Counted from the first letter of the stretch, positions 16,328 through 25,361 are shown. The stretch is DNA of 28,500 nt from Butyrivibrio sp. (GCA_024690635.1 JAILOW010000044.1:1-28500), one strand, 5' to 3'. The notes: generated by a model not told the origin, from the letters alone. Made by a program: numbers and translations.

Positions 16328-17422
16328 TCAATTGCTGGATTTTACTTTCATCCAGGCGCTGTTGTAAGCTTTGTCGGATTCTTCTCCAAGATACTTGTAG
16401 GCTTCCGAAGGAAAACTGTCAAGATCGGGGAAGGCCACCTTGGAATCCTTTATATCAGGATCTGTAATGTTGTTTTGAGCTTCGATATTGGGAGTGGAGT
16501 AGGTGATGTACTCAAAGTTTTTAAGAGCGATATCGCCTCTGCACATGAAATCGATCCATTTTTCCGCGTTTGAAACATTTTTGGAATCCTTGGTTATTAC
16601 CCAGGAATCGATCCAGATATTGGTGCCTTCCTTGGGAATAACATATTCAAGATCCGGATTTTCTCTTGCGGTGTAGATTGCTTCTCCGGAATATATAACT
16701 CCGAGAGCAGCTTCTTCGCCGATCATTTTATCTCTTACCTGATCAACGACATATGCCTGTACAAGGGGCTTTTGAGCTATGAGATCCTCTGTGGCTTTGT
16801 CTATCTGAGCCTGATCTGTGGTGTTCATGGAATAGCCGTTTTTCAAAAGAGCTACCATATAAGCATCTCTTACGGAATCCTGCATAAGGATCTGTCCGCT
16901 GTATTTTTCATCCCAAAGGATATTCCAGCTGTCAACCTTGTCTGTGACCATGGTCTTGTTGTAAAGGATACCCACGGTTCCCCAGCAGTAGGGGACTGAA
17001 TATCTATTGCCGGGATCAAAGTCCTCACTGGTTTTGTAATACTGTTGGCCGATGTTTTTGTATCCGGGTATGTTGTCGAAGTTGAGCTCCTGGATCATGT
17101 CGTTTTCAATGAGCTTTTGGATCATATAATCCGAAGGACAGACAACATCATAGGCTGAAGTGTCCTGTGCAAGCTTGGCAAACATGATCTCATTGGTCTC
17201 ATACATATCGTAGATGACCTTGATGCCTGTTTCTTTTTCAAACTGCGTGATAACATCCTCATCTATATATTCGCCCCAGTTATAAACATAGAGCTTTCCG
17301 TTTTTGCCGTTTGATTCCGAGGCTTCTGCAGACGGAAGATCAGACTTTGAAGATCCGCATCCCGAAATAAGTGATGCTGCAAGGGTGGCAGTCATCATCA
17401 GCGATAGAATTCTTTTTTTCAT
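16328..17422 (-). CDS. potD: Spermidine/putrescine-binding lipoprotein
   Basis: A 364-residue polyamine-binding protein, the extracellular receptor of the PotABCD importer. The signal peptide has lipobox LISGC, lipidated at Cys22. The mature protein begins with the family hallmark LYVYNWGEYI and has YDVVCPSDYMIQKL and an aromatic- and acid-rich cleft (VPYCWGTVGILYN, IWIDSWVI) expected for cationic polyamines. The length matches PotD. It is the last gene of the operon, starts three bases after the potC stop, and uses GGGAGA as its ribosome site. Spermidine versus putrescine preference cannot be read from the sequence alone. Confidence 0.95.
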   Translation of the reverse strand: MKKRILSLMMTATLAASLISGCGSSKSDLPSAEASESNGKNGKLYVYNWGEYIDEDVITQFEKETGIKVIYDMYETNEIMFAKLAQDTSAYDVVCPSDYMIQKLIENDMIQELNFDNIPGYKNIGQQYYKTSEDFDPGNRYSVPYCWGTVGILYNKTMVTDKVDSWNILWDEKYSGQILMQDSVRDAYMVALLKNGYSMNTTDQAQIDKATEDLIAQKPLVQAYVVDQVRDKMIGEEAALGVIYSGEAIYTARENPDLEYVIPKEGTNIWIDSWVITKDSKNVSNAEKWIDFMCRGDIALKNFEYITYSTPNIEAQNNITDPDIKDSKVAFPDLDSFPSEAYKYLGEESDKAYNSAWMKVKSSN

Positions 17423-17425
17423 AAT

Positions 17426-18202
17426 TTATTTCTCCCTGTTCTTGTTGGAAGGTGTTCTGTACACCACCATCAAAAGCAATAACACAACCACGAAGATCAT
17501 GGCTGATAAAGCATAGATCTCAGGCTGAATGCCTCTTTTTACTTCATTATAAATAAGAGTTGAAAGAGTTTCAAATCCAGAACCCTTGGTGAAATAAGTG
17601 ATGATGAAATCATCAAGGGACATGGTAAATGCCATAAGGGCGCCTGATACTATACCCGGAACAAGATCCGGAAGTATGGTTTTTGTAAAAGCATAGGCAG
17701 GTGATGCTCCAAGATCAAGTGCTGCTTCATATACGTAGAAATTCATGTTTTTGATCCTTGGCATAACGCTTAGCATTACGAAGGGAATGTCAAAGGTTAT
17801 ATGGGCCAGAAGGATAGTGGTAAAGCCTGATCCGATGTGCAGGATTCTAAATAGCAGCATCAGTGATATACCGGTTACGATGTCGGCATTTATCATGGGA
17901 ATATTGGTGACACCCATGATCACTGAGCGGAGCTTTGTGTTTAGTCCTATCATCGCAATACAGGTAACGGTTCCGATTATAGTAGAAAATATTGTAGCAA
18001 GTATAGCTATGGCAAGAGTGTTTATCAACGCAGATGCCACAGCGCTGTCCTCAAACAGACTGATGTACCATTTAAATGTGAAGCCGCCCCATTTAGCCCT
18101 TGATTTACTTGAGTTAAAAGAAAGGACTATCAAAGTGATGATGGGAGCGTACATAAAGATCAGTATCAGTGCAAGATAGATCTTTTCAAGAGTCTTTTTC
18201 AT
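17426..18202 (-). CDS. potC: Polyamine ABC transporter permease PotC
   Basis: A 258-residue permease with about six membrane segments. The EAA loop YEAALDLGASPAYAFTKTILP is the ATPase contact. The N terminus (YAPIITLIVLSFNSS) and the segment DDFIITYFTKGSG are typical of PotC/PotI. It forms the membrane pore together with PotB. The ATG lies inside the end of potB (ATGA overlap of 4 nt), so translation is likely coupled. Confidence 0.95.
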   Translation of the reverse strand: MKKTLEKIYLALILIFMYAPIITLIVLSFNSSKSRAKWGGFTFKWYISLFEDSAVASALINTLAIAILATIFSTIIGTVTCIAMIGLNTKLRSVIMGVTNIPMINADIVTGISLMLLFRILHIGSGFTTILLAHITFDIPFVMLSVMPRIKNMNFYVYEAALDLGASPAYAFTKTILPDLVPGIVSGALMAFTMSLDDFIITYFTKGSGFETLSTLIYNEVKRGIQPEIYALSAMIFVVVLLLLMVVYRTPSNKNREK

Positions 18203-19026
18203 AATACGCCTCCTTCCTTGTCGGAAAGAGTCTCGATTATCATATTTATAAAGATAAAGAGCATAAGTATGATGGAAAGACCGCTTCCAAGATGCCAGTC
18301 ATAGAGCTGGGTAAACTGCTGTTCAATGATGTTTCCGATAAGCAGTATCTTGGATCCGCCAAGCATGGTGGATATGGCGAAGGTGGTAAGCGCCGGAATA
18401 AACACCATGGTGATACCGCTTAATATTCCCGGAAGAGAAAGGGGCAGTATTATGCGAAGAAAGGTCTGAAAGCTGTCGGCCCCGAGATCTCTTGCCGCAT
18501 TTATAACGCTGTCGTCTATGCGGCTGAGGGAGTTGTATATGGGCAGTATCATAAAGGGAAGGAAGTTGTATACCATACCAAGTACGATAGCTGCTGAGGT
18601 GTTGATGATATTCATGGTGGGAAGGTGTAAAAACTCAAGGACTGTGTTTATTACGCCTTTTCTTTCAAGGAGAGTCATCCATGTGAGGGTTCTTAACAGA
18701 AAGTTCATCCACATGGGGAGAATGAACAAGGTTACTATATAGGTGTTTTTTTTAAGCTTCATGGAAGAAAGGATCATTCCAAGGGGGTAAGCCAAAAGCA
18801 AACACACAAGCGTGCAAATGAGAGCCAGTTCTACGGATCTCCAAAGAGCTTTGAAATAGCCTTTTTCCAGGATCATGGCTATATTTGCCGTTGTGAAAAC
18901 GCCGCTTTCGTCAGTAAGACCGTAGTAGATGACCATGCAAAGGGGTACAACTATGAAAATAACTGCCCAGGCCATATAGGGAGAAGCCATAAGACCTGCG
19001 CTTTTTCGCGATTTAAACAGTTTCAC
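18199..19026 (-). CDS. potB: Polyamine ABC transporter permease PotB
   Basis: A 275-residue permease with about six membrane segments. Its EAA-type loop reads [21 protein letters not shown], and the C-terminal [21 protein letters not shown] stretch is typical of PotB. It is the partner of PotC in the pore. The start is GTG at 19026-19024, preceded by GAGGAG within the potA 3' end. The two genes overlap by 14 nt, consistent with coupled translation. Confidence 0.95.
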   Translation of the reverse strand: MKLFKSRKSAGLMASPYMAWAVIFIVVPLCMVIYYGLTDESGVFTTANIAMILEKGYFKALWRSVELALICTLVCLLLAYPLGMILSSMKLKKNTYIVTLFILPMWMNFLLRTLTWMTLLERKGVINTVLEFLHLPTMNIINTSAAIVLGMVYNFLPFMILPIYNSLSRIDDSVINAARDLGADSFQTFLRIILPLSLPGILSGITMVFIPALTTFAISTMLGGSKILLIGNIIEQQFTQLYDWHLGSGLSIILMLFIFINMIIETLSDKEGGVL

Positions 19027-20086
19027 TTATAGCCTCCTCGTCCTCTGATTCGGGAACATTCATGATCTGTATGTTAAAGGGATCAACCTTTATTCCGACT
19101 TTGGAGCCGACGGGAGAGAGCTTTGTGGAATGAACAAGCCATTCATAGCCGTTTGCCTCAACGTCCATTTCGTAGTGAACTCCCTTGAAAGTAAGATCTG
19201 TAACTACGCCCTGTATGGTTCCTTCTGACGGATCCACAAGCTCCACGTCTTCGGGACGTATAACAACGTCTACGGGCTTGTTTTCACCAAATTCCTTATC
19301 AACGCAGGCAAAGCGTGCACCAAGGATCTCTACAAGTTCGTCTCTTATCATGGTGGATCTGATGATGTTGCTGTCTCCGATAAAGTCGGCAACAAAGGCG
19401 TTTTCCGGCTCGTTGTAGATCTTTTCTGGAGAGCCTTCCTGCTGAATGTAGCCCTGGTTCATGACCACGATGTGATCTGACATGGTAAGGGCTTCTTCCT
19501 GATCGTGAGTTACGTAGATGAAGGTGATGCCAAGCTCTTCTTTAAGCCTTTTAAGCTCATACTGCATGTCCTGACGCATCTTAAGATCAAGAGCTCCTAA
19601 AGGCTCGTCCAAAAGAAGCACCTTGGGCTCGTTTACAATAGCTCTTGCGATGGCGATCCTTTGCTGCTGACCGCCTGAAAGAGAGTCGGGTTTTCTGTTT
19701 TCAAAGCCCTCAAGATTAACCAGTTTAAGGGCGTATTGTATCTTGTCTTTTATATAGCTGTCGGATTTATTCTTGATCTTAAGTCCGAATGCTATGTTTT
19801 CGGCAATGGTCATATGGGTAAAAAGTGCATATTTCTGGAAGACTGTATTAAGCTGTCTTTTGTTGGGAGCAAGAGTAGTGATATCACTTCCGTCAAAAAT
19901 AATCCTGCCCTGATCAGGCTTTTCAAAGCCGCCAATGATACGCAGAGTTGTGGTCTTTCCGCAGCCGCTGGGGCCAAGGAGAGTTACGAATGAATTCTCA
20001 TAGATAGAGAGGCTTAAGTCATCAAGAATAATATGACCGTCGTAGGATTTGGAAATATGTTCGAGTGTGATCAGGTCTTTTGGCAT
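19013..20086 (-). CDS. potA: Polyamine ABC transporter ATP-binding protein PotA
   Basis: A 357-residue ABC ATPase, which powers polyamine uptake through PotB/PotC. Walker A is GPSGCGKT (38-45), the signature is LSGGQ (136-140), Walker B is LLLDEP (157-162) and the switch His is H194. Residues from about 240 onward form the C-terminal TOBE-type regulatory domain usual in PotA. It is the first gene of the potABCD operon, with a GGAG site before the ATG and its own promoter upstream. The strong, close overlaps with potB fix its role in this importer. I have no evidence that it serves the sugar permeases on the other strand. Confidence 0.96.
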   Translation of the reverse strand: MPKDLITLEHISKSYDGHIILDDLSLSIYENSFVTLLGPSGCGKTTTLRIIGGFEKPDQGRIIFDGSDITTLAPNKRQLNTVFQKYALFTHMTIAENIAFGLKIKNKSDSYIKDKIQYALKLVNLEGFENRKPDSLSGGQQQRIAIARAIVNEPKVLLLDEPLGALDLKMRQDMQYELKRLKEELGITFIYVTHDQEEALTMSDHIVVMNQGYIQQEGSPEKIYNEPENAFVADFIGDSNIIRSTMIRDELVEILGARFACVDKEFGENKPVDVVIRPEDVELVDPSEGTIQGVVTDLTFKGVHYEMDVEANGYEWLVHSTKLSPVGSKVGIKVDPFNIQIMNVPESEDEEAISETV

Positions 20087-20134
20087 TTATTTTCTCCTAC
20101 CTTATTATTATGAAAAAAAATTTCAATCTACTTT

Positions 20135-20166
20135 ATTGTAATTGAGTTAAATACTGTGTCAATTAC
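20135..20166 (-). promoter_or_regulatory. potABCD promoter with overlapping inverted repeat
   Basis: On the minus strand, TTGACA (20162-20157) and TACAAT (20140-20135) are separated by 16 bp, a near-consensus sigma-70-type promoter, about 49 nt before potA. Perfect 7-bp inverted arms GTAATTG (20138-20144) and CAATTAC (20160-20166), 15 bp apart, cover both boxes. That placement suits a repressor site, though part of the symmetry follows from the promoter bases themselves. Confidence 0.7.
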
Positions 20167-20181
20167 TTTTTTCATATATTA

Positions 20182-20210
20182 TTTAAAGATTTATTTACAT
20201 GTGATAGAAT
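20182..20210 (+). promoter_or_regulatory. Lactonase gene promoter
   Basis: TTTAAA (20182-20187), a 17-bp spacer and TAGAAT (20205-20210), preceded by TG at the extended -10 position. It lies 31 nt before the lactonase start and fires away from the potABCD promoter; the two -35 regions are about 20 bp apart. Confidence 0.6.
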
Positions 20211-20241
20211 GTAAAAAAAGCTTTAGGAGGCATTTGGTCAG

Positions 20242-21309
20242 ATGGCCGGAAAAGACAAATATGTAGCATATGTGTCCAGCTATACATCAGGACTTGGCAC
20301 AAAATACGGAATCAGAATATATGATGTGGATATGAAGAACGGAAGACTCACCGAAAAACAGAAGGTTGAGATCACCAACTCCTCATATATCAACATATCT
20401 CACGATAATAAGACTCTTTATTCCATCACTGATGCGGGAGTTGAGGCTTATCATATCCTTCCCGACGGAAACCTTGAGTTTGTAAACGAGGCATCCATCA
20501 ACGGTATGAGAGGCTGTTACGTAAACATGGATCAGGAGGACAAATTCCTTTTGACAGCCGGATACCATGACGGCAAGGTTACGATCCTTCGCCTTAACAA
20601 GGACGGAAGCATCGGAGAGATCACCGATGAGAGATATCACAAGGGACTTGGAACTGCAGCGGGCAGAAACCATGTTCCTCATGTTCAGTGCATAAAGGTT
20701 TCCAAGGACAATAAGTTCCTTCTTGCAGCTGATCTTGGAATGGACAGGATCAATATCTATTCACTTGATAAGGAAACAGGCAAGATCAAGGAAGCTGACG
20801 TTATTCACTGCGATCAGGAGTCATCGCCCAGACATATGCAGTTTTCTCAGGACGGAAGATTTTTGTATGTATGTCTTGAGCAGAAGTGCGCTATAGATGT
20901 TTATGAGTTTACTGTAGATGAGGACGGAGTCCCCGAATTCAACAAGATTCAGGAGGTGTCCAATTCAGAGGAGTCCGATTCCATCGGTGTTGCATGCAGT
21001 GCACTTAACTTCTCCAAGGATTATAACTATCTTGTAAGCTCTACAGCTGGAGAGAACAATGCGATCGTCTACAAGGTAGACAAAGAGATGGGACTTCTTA
21101 CAAAGTGCATACAGCTTCCTGTAGCGGGAGAATATCCCAAGGATGTGGCTCTTTTCCCTGATAACAAGCATCTTGTATCACTGAACCACGAGTCTGATTC
21201 TCTTACATTCTTTAGTGTGGATATGGAAAAGGGAACCATGGTTTTGAATGGACCAGAGCTCCCTGTTTCAAGGCCTAACTGCATTTTGTTCCACAAACTT
21301 GAGCAGTGA
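20242..21309 (+). CDS. Lactonase family beta-propeller protein (6-phosphogluconolactonase-like)
   Basis: A 355-residue protein with repeated beta-propeller blades. Each has a strand pattern ending in phrases such as NKTLYSITD, DKFLLTAG, NKFLLAADL, GRFLYVCLE and NKHLVSLNHES. The segment HVPHVQCIKVSKD and the SSPRHMQFSQDGRFLYV repeat match the COG2706 lactonase family (E. coli Pgl/YbhE). Known members hydrolyse 6-phosphogluconolactone in the pentose phosphate pathway; others act on different lactones or have no known activity. No glucose-6-phosphate dehydrogenase gene is nearby, so the substrate is open. There is no signal peptide. AGGAGG lies 11 bases before the ATG, slightly long. It is a single-gene unit, with its stop two bases from the aroC stop on the other strand. 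Confidence 0.88.
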   Translation: MAGKDKYVAYVSSYTSGLGTKYGIRIYDVDMKNGRLTEKQKVEITNSSYINISHDNKTLYSITDAGVEAYHILPDGNLEFVNEASINGMRGCYVNMDQEDKFLLTAGYHDGKVTILRLNKDGSIGEITDERYHKGLGTAAGRNHVPHVQCIKVSKDNKFLLAADLGMDRINIYSLDKETGKIKEADVIHCDQESSPRHMQFSQDGRFLYVCLEQKCAIDVYEFTVDEDGVPEFNKIQEVSNSEESDSIGVACSALNFSKDYNYLVSSTAGENNAIVYKVDKEMGLLTKCIQLPVAGEYPKDVALFPDNKHLVSLNHESDSLTFFSVDMEKGTMVLNGPELPVSRPNCILFHKLEQ

Positions 21310-21311
21310 TT

Positions 21312-22412
21312 TCAGGCTTTATAAAAATCTATAATATCTGAACTTTTTGAATGCATGTTTGTCATCATGAGATCAAGAACCGTGATGGCACACATGCATT
21401 CTGCAACTACAGCGGCTCTTGGAACGATGACAGGGTCGTGTCTTCCCTTGATGTTGACGGTGATGTTTTCACCGTCTTTATTTATGGTCTCCTGAGTCTT
21501 TGCGATACTTGGAGTTGGTTTAAAATATGCTCTTACAACTATTTCGCCGCCATCGGACATTCCGCCGGTGATGCCGCCTGCATGGTTGGTCTTTTTTGCG
21601 ATTTCGCCGTCTTTTATTTCAAGAGCATCGTTGTTTTCAGAGCCTTTCATTTTGGAGACTTTTATTCCATCGCCGATCTCGACGGCTTTTACAGCACCTA
21701 TGGACATAAGAGATCTTGAAAGAAGAGCGTCAAGCTTATCAAATACAGGCTCTCCGACACCGATAGGAAGACCTGTGATACGGCATTCAACCACGCCGCC
21801 TATTGAATCTTTTTCCTCTTTAAGAGATTCGATGAGAGCTACAGCCTTTTTGTCTGCATCTCTGTCGGGCATGGAGGTTACCGTGTCTGTAATGGCGCTT
21901 CTGTCAAAGTTTTCGTAATTTATTTCCACTTCTCCGATGGACTTTACATAAGCAAAAACATCGATATTCATCTTTTTAAGGAGCTTTTGACAAACTGCGC
22001 CTGCGGCAACGCGGCCTATGGTCTCTCTTCCGGAAGATCTGCCGCCTCCTCTGTAATCTCTAAAGCCGTATTTTTCGTCAAAACAAAGATCTGCATGTCC
22101 AGGTCTGTAATAGGTTGAGATTTCGCTGTAATCTGCCGATATATGAGATGTGTTTTTAACAAGCATAGAAATAGGAGTTCCGGTGGTCCTGCCGTCAAAT
22201 ATTCCGGAAAGAACCGTTACTTCGTCAGCTTCCTTGCGGGGAGTTGTCACGCTTGAAGTTCCGGGCTTTCTTCTGTCGAGATAGGACTGAATATCGGATG
22301 TATCAAGCTCCATGCCTGCGGGGAAACCGTCTAAAACAACCCCCAGGGCGGGACCGTGTGATTCTCCGAAAGTAGTGACTGTAAGGTTATTTCCAAAAGA
22401 TGATCCGGCCAT
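21312..22412 (-). CDS. aroC: Chorismate synthase
   Basis: A 366-residue enzyme of the shikimate pathway. It converts 5-enolpyruvylshikimate 3-phosphate to chorismate and needs reduced FMN. Hallmarks are FGESHGPALG at the N terminus, the GRSSGRETIGRVAAGAV segment, and the HDPVIVPRAAVVAEC stretch near the end. The length is standard. It starts with AAAGGAG six bases before the ATG and has its own minus-strand promoter. No other aromatic-pathway gene is adjacent. It converges with the lactonase gene with only two bases between stop codons and no clear terminator hairpin in between. Confidence 0.96.
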   Translation of the reverse strand: MAGSSFGNNLTVTTFGESHGPALGVVLDGFPAGMELDTSDIQSYLDRRKPGTSSVTTPRKEADEVTVLSGIFDGRTTGTPISMLVKNTSHISADYSEISTYYRPGHADLCFDEKYGFRDYRGGGRSSGRETIGRVAAGAVCQKLLKKMNIDVFAYVKSIGEVEINYENFDRSAITDTVTSMPDRDADKKAVALIESLKEEKDSIGGVVECRITGLPIGVGEPVFDKLDALLSRSLMSIGAVKAVEIGDGIKVSKMKGSENNDALEIKDGEIAKKTNHAGGITGGMSDGGEIVVRAYFKPTPSIAKTQETINKDGENITVNIKGRHDPVIVPRAAVVAECMCAITVLDLMMTNMHSKSSDIIDFYKA

Positions 22413-22447
22413 GATTAGCTCCTTTATGCTGATTTTTTATTTCGATA

Positions 22448-22476
22448 AGTATAGCATAAATCCTGAATTATATAAA
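22448..22476 (-). promoter_or_regulatory. aroC promoter
   Basis: On the minus strand, TTTATA (22476-22471), a 17-bp spacer and TATACT (22453-22448), with TG at the extended -10 position. It lies about 36 nt before aroC. It is divergent from the carboxypeptidase promoter. Confidence 0.55.
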
Positions 22477-22480
22477 AATA

Positions 22481-22509
22481 GTGAATTTTCTGTGAAAAAG
22501 GGATATAAT
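22481..22509 (+). promoter_or_regulatory. Candidate promoter of M15 carboxypeptidase gene
   Basis: A perfect TATAAT (22504-22509) lies 57 nt before the start codon. At 17 bp upstream is GTGAAT (22481-22486), a weak -35 match. The region is very A+T-rich, so chance matches are easy. Confidence 0.45.
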
Positions 22510-22566
22510 ATATTTTGTAATTTTATTTTTTTATGACGGATATTTGATGAGGGGATTTTTTTATAT

Positions 22567-23667
22567 ATGAATGCAAGTAACCTGCAGATGAAGCTCAACT
22601 TTAAAAGTAAGGTTATTTCATCTGTCGAACGATTCAACAGAAAGCATAAGGCTCTTTCCTTTTTGGGTATAGCCTATGCACTTGTTGCCATAACAGGATA
22701 TAACTTTCTGTTTTACTTCTACAGAAATGCCAAGAGATTTACCGCTTTGGCATGTATTATCTTGTTCTTTGTTTCAAGCAGCAGTTTCTCTTATCCTGCA
22801 TTGTCTTTGAATATCAGTTTTGCATCCGATTTTGATGTTGAGAGTAACGATGGACAGGCAAGTGACGACGTACTTTCCGGTGAGGAGGTTGCGGAGTCAG
22901 ATGCTGAGCTTGCGGCGTCCGTTGATGTGGATTCATCCGTTTTAAGAGAAGCAGAAGATGTTGTTAACCCTGATGCCGCAGAAGCTGAGCACATGGTTTC
23001 TTCATCCGAGATCCTTGATGACAATATAGGTGTGGATCTTTTGACAGAGGAGGTTCCCGAGGTCCTTGGCGGAACCGACAAAGAGATAGTATTTGATCGT
23101 AACGACTGGAAGATAATGCTTGTAAACAAGCATCATCCCATTCCTGATGATTATACATTCCCCCTTGGAACCATCAGCGGAAACATGAGATGCGACGAAA
23201 GAGTTATCTCACCTCTTCTTGAGATGCTCAAGGCAGCAAGAGCAGATGGCGTAAGCCTTATTATCTGTTCTCCTTACCGTGACATCGACAGACAGACCAT
23301 GCTCTTTGACAACAAGGTGGGCAGATACATGAGCGGTGGAATGTCCTATATGGAAGCTTACAATCTTGCTTCTCAGGCAGTTACCGTTCCCGGATCTTCC
23401 GAGCATCAGGTCGGACTTGCCATCGATATCATCACAGAAGGATACTCGAGCCTTGATGAGGGCTTTGGAGATACCGCAGCAGGCAAGTGGCTTGCAGCAA
23501 ACAGTTATAAATACGGCTTTGTGCTTAGATACCCCAAAGGAAAAGAAGAAATAACCAGTATAGAATTCGAACCCTGGCATTTCAGATATGTGGGTGTTGA
23601 CGCAGCGACCGTTATGGCAGAAAATAATATCTGCCTTGAGGAGTTTTGGAACCTCTATGTAAATTAA
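22567..23667 (+). CDS. M15 (VanY-like) D-alanyl-D-alanine carboxypeptidase
   Basis: A 366-residue cell-surface zinc peptidase. The catalytic domain fills the C-terminal half (about 185-366). Zinc ligands are H280 and D287 in SSEHQVGLAIDI and H338 in EPWHFRYVG, with E335 as the catalytic base. It would remove the terminal D-Ala from peptidoglycan stem peptides. The N terminus has two hydrophobic segments (about 29-52 and 58-76), then a low-complexity acidic Asp/Glu/Ser/Val linker (about 88-160) that would hold the enzyme away from the membrane. Two hydrophobic segments would return the chain to the inside unless the second is cleaved or does not span, so topology is uncertain. Context gives no vancomycin-resistance genes, so a housekeeping wall role is more likely. 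tgt follows after 22 nt. Confidence 0.9.
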   Translation: MNASNLQMKLNFKSKVISSVERFNRKHKALSFLGIAYALVAITGYNFLFYFYRNAKRFTALACIILFFVSSSSFSYPALSLNISFASDFDVESNDGQASDDVLSGEEVAESDAELAASVDVDSSVLREAEDVVNPDAAEAEHMVSSSEILDDNIGVDLLTEEVPEVLGGTDKEIVFDRNDWKIMLVNKHHPIPDDYTFPLGTISGNMRCDERVISPLLEMLKAARADGVSLIICSPYRDIDRQTMLFDNKVGRYMSGGMSYMEAYNLASQAVTVPGSSEHQVGLAIDIITEGYSSLDEGFGDTAAGKWLAANSYKYGFVLRYPKGKEEITSIEFEPWHFRYVGVDAATVMAENNICLEEFWNLYVN

Positions 23668-23689
23668 GATTATTTAGCAAGGATTTTTT

Positions 23690-24871
23690 ATGTACAAAAT
23701 ATTAAAAACAGAAGGCAGCGCCAAAAGAGCAGAGCTTGAGACCGTTCACGGCAGTATTTCCACTCCTGTATTTATGAATGTCGCTACGGTTGCTGCTATA
23801 AAGGGCGGTGTTTCCACTGAGGATCTTGAGGGTATTGATACCCAGGTGGTCCTCTCAAATACTTATCATTTGCACTTAAGACCGGGTGACGACCTTATCT
23901 ACAAGATGGGCGGACTTCATAAGTTCATGTCCTGCAACAAGCCTATTCTTACGGATTCGGGAGGATTTCAGGTCTTTTCTCTTGCAAAAACCCGCAAAAT
24001 AAAAGAAGAAGGTGTATATTTCCATTCACATATAGACGGACATAAGCTCTTTATGGGACCTGAGGAGAGTATGAGAATTCAGTCTCATTTGGGCTCCACA
24101 ATAGCCATGGCCTTTGATGAATGTCCATCCGCCAGAGCTGAGCATGAGTATGTTCAGATGTCCGTTGACAGGACAACCAGATGGCTCAAACGCTGTAAGG
24201 CGGAAATGGACAGGCTTAACGGTCTTCCTTATACGGTGAATCCTCATCAGATGCTCTTTGGAATAAACCAGGGTGCCATATTCGATGATATAAGGATAGA
24301 GCATGCCAAGGTCATATCCGATATGGATCTTGACGGCTACGCTGTCGGAGGACTTGCGGTGGGTGAGACTCATGAGGAGATGTATCATGTGCTTGAAACC
24401 GTGGTTCCTTATCTGCCAAAAGACAAGCCTACATATCTGATGGGCGTTGGAACTCCCGCAAATATCCTTGAAGCTGTGGAAAGAGGCGTTGATTTCTTTG
24501 ACTGCGTATATCCAAGCAGAAACGGAAGACACGGACATCTTTACACCAACAGGGGACATATCAACATCCTTAATTCCAAGTATGAGCTGGATGATACTCC
24601 AATCGAGGAAGGATGCGGCTGTCCCGCCTGCAGAAGATATTCCAAAGCATACATCAGACATCTTCTTAAAGCAGGAGAAATGCTGGGCATGAGGCTTTGC
24701 GTTCTTCATAATCTCTATTTCTACAATCATATGATGAAAGAGATCAGAGATGCCCTTGATGAAGGCAGATTTGCTCAGTATAAAAAGAATAAGCTTGAAG
24801 GAATGCTTGAATTTGACGGCGGTTTAAAAGAAGACACTTACAATATTGCAAAAAACTGGCGCAAAGGATGA
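23690..24871 (+). CDS. tgt: tRNA-guanine transglycosylase
   Basis: A 393-residue enzyme that exchanges guanine-34 of tRNAs with GUN anticodons for the queuosine precursor preQ1. D89 in LTDSGGFQVFSL and the nucleophile D271 in FDCVYPSRNGRHG are in place. The zinc site CGCPAC with a following Cys and His (LCVLHNLY) is complete. LAVGETHEEM lies between them. The length is typical of bacteria. AAGGA stands before the ATG. It is followed by yajC, a pairing common in bacteria. Confidence 0.97.
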   Translation: MYKILKTEGSAKRAELETVHGSISTPVFMNVATVAAIKGGVSTEDLEGIDTQVVLSNTYHLHLRPGDDLIYKMGGLHKFMSCNKPILTDSGGFQVFSLAKTRKIKEEGVYFHSHIDGHKLFMGPEESMRIQSHLGSTIAMAFDECPSARAEHEYVQMSVDRTTRWLKRCKAEMDRLNGLPYTVNPHQMLFGINQGAIFDDIRIEHAKVISDMDLDGYAVGGLAVGETHEEMYHVLETVVPYLPKDKPTYLMGVGTPANILEAVERGVDFFDCVYPSRNGRHGHLYTNRGHINILNSKYELDDTPIEEGCGCPACRRYSKAYIRHLLKAGEMLGMRLCVLHNLYFYNHMMKEIRDALDEGRFAQYKKNKLEGMLEFDGGLKEDTYNIAKNWRKG

Positions 24872-24923
24872 CCTTTTTCACACTTGAATTTGCTAAAGCT
24901 TTTTAGTATTATTGTTGGGTGTA

Positions 24924-24929
24924 TATAAT
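24924..24929 (+). promoter_or_regulatory. Candidate -10 box upstream of yajC
   Basis: A perfect TATAAT lies 22 nt before the preferred yajC ATG, and at 17 bp upstream the -35 is poor (TTTTAG). If used, it would give yajC a short leader and would rule out the in-frame GTG at 24919 as the start. Confidence 0.4.
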
Positions 24930-24951
24930 TAACTTTGGTATGGAGGAAGTT

Positions 24952-25305
24952 ATGGGTTTATTATTAGCAAGCGAAGCAACAAATAATACAACCAGCATCA
25001 TCTCTATGTTGTTGGTATATGGAGCGGTTATCGCGGTTTTCTATTTCCTTTTCATGCGTCCGCAGAGAAAAGAACAGAAGCAGAAAGCTCAGGTACTGGC
25101 TGCACTTGCAGTTGGCGACAGCGTTAGAACAACCGGCGGATTTATCGGAACTGTTATCGATATCAATGATGACATGGTTATCGTAGAGTTCGGTAATAAC
25201 AAGAACTGCCGCATACCTATGGTAAAGGAAGCCATAGTTGAGGTTGAAAAGCCTGAAGATGCAGTAAAGACTGCTGATGATACTTCTGATTTAAAAAAGA
25301 AGTAA
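24952..25305 (+). CDS. yajC: Preprotein translocase subunit YajC
   Basis: A 117-residue small membrane protein. It has a single transmembrane helix (about residues 14-35) ending in the family signature FLFMRPQRKEQK, then a cytosolic beta domain (VGDSVRTTGGFIGTVIDI). YajC associates with SecDF and the Sec channel during protein export. I set the start at 24952 because GGAGGA (24942-24947) stands in front of it and the resulting length fits the family (E. coli 110 residues). A GTG at 24919 is in frame but has no ribosome site. secD/secF are not adjacent. A terminator follows. Confidence 0.95.
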   Translation: MGLLLASEATNNTTSIISMLLVYGAVIAVFYFLFMRPQRKEQKQKAQVLAALAVGDSVRTTGGFIGTVIDINDDMVIVEFGNNKNCRIPMVKEAIVEVEKPEDAVKTADDTSDLKKK

Positions 25306-25328
25306 TTATTGATATGCATTTAATTAAG

Positions 25329-25361
25329 AAGCCTGACCCGGTATGCCCGGTCGGGCTTTTT
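25329..25361 (+). terminator. Intrinsic terminator after yajC
   Basis: AAGCCTGACC (25329-25338) pairs with GGTCGGGCTT (25349-25358), one G:T pair, with further G:C pairing in the loop, then a T-run (25357-25361). It separates tgt-yajC from leuB. Confidence 0.88.

Noticed and set aside
22567..23667. Vancomycin-resistance vanY
   Set aside because: The enzyme type matches, but no vanH, vanA/B/G ligase, vanX or vanRS genes are near; a housekeeping cell-wall role is more likely.
24026..24730. A 234-codon open frame on the minus strand
   Set aside because: It lies fully inside tgt, which has all catalytic and zinc-binding residues; the minus-strand product has no recognisable family and no ribosome site.
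24919..24951. In-frame GTG start for yajC at 24919
   Set aside because: There is no ribosome site before it, and the stretch contains a TATAAT box; the ATG at 24952 has GGAGGA and gives the usual length.
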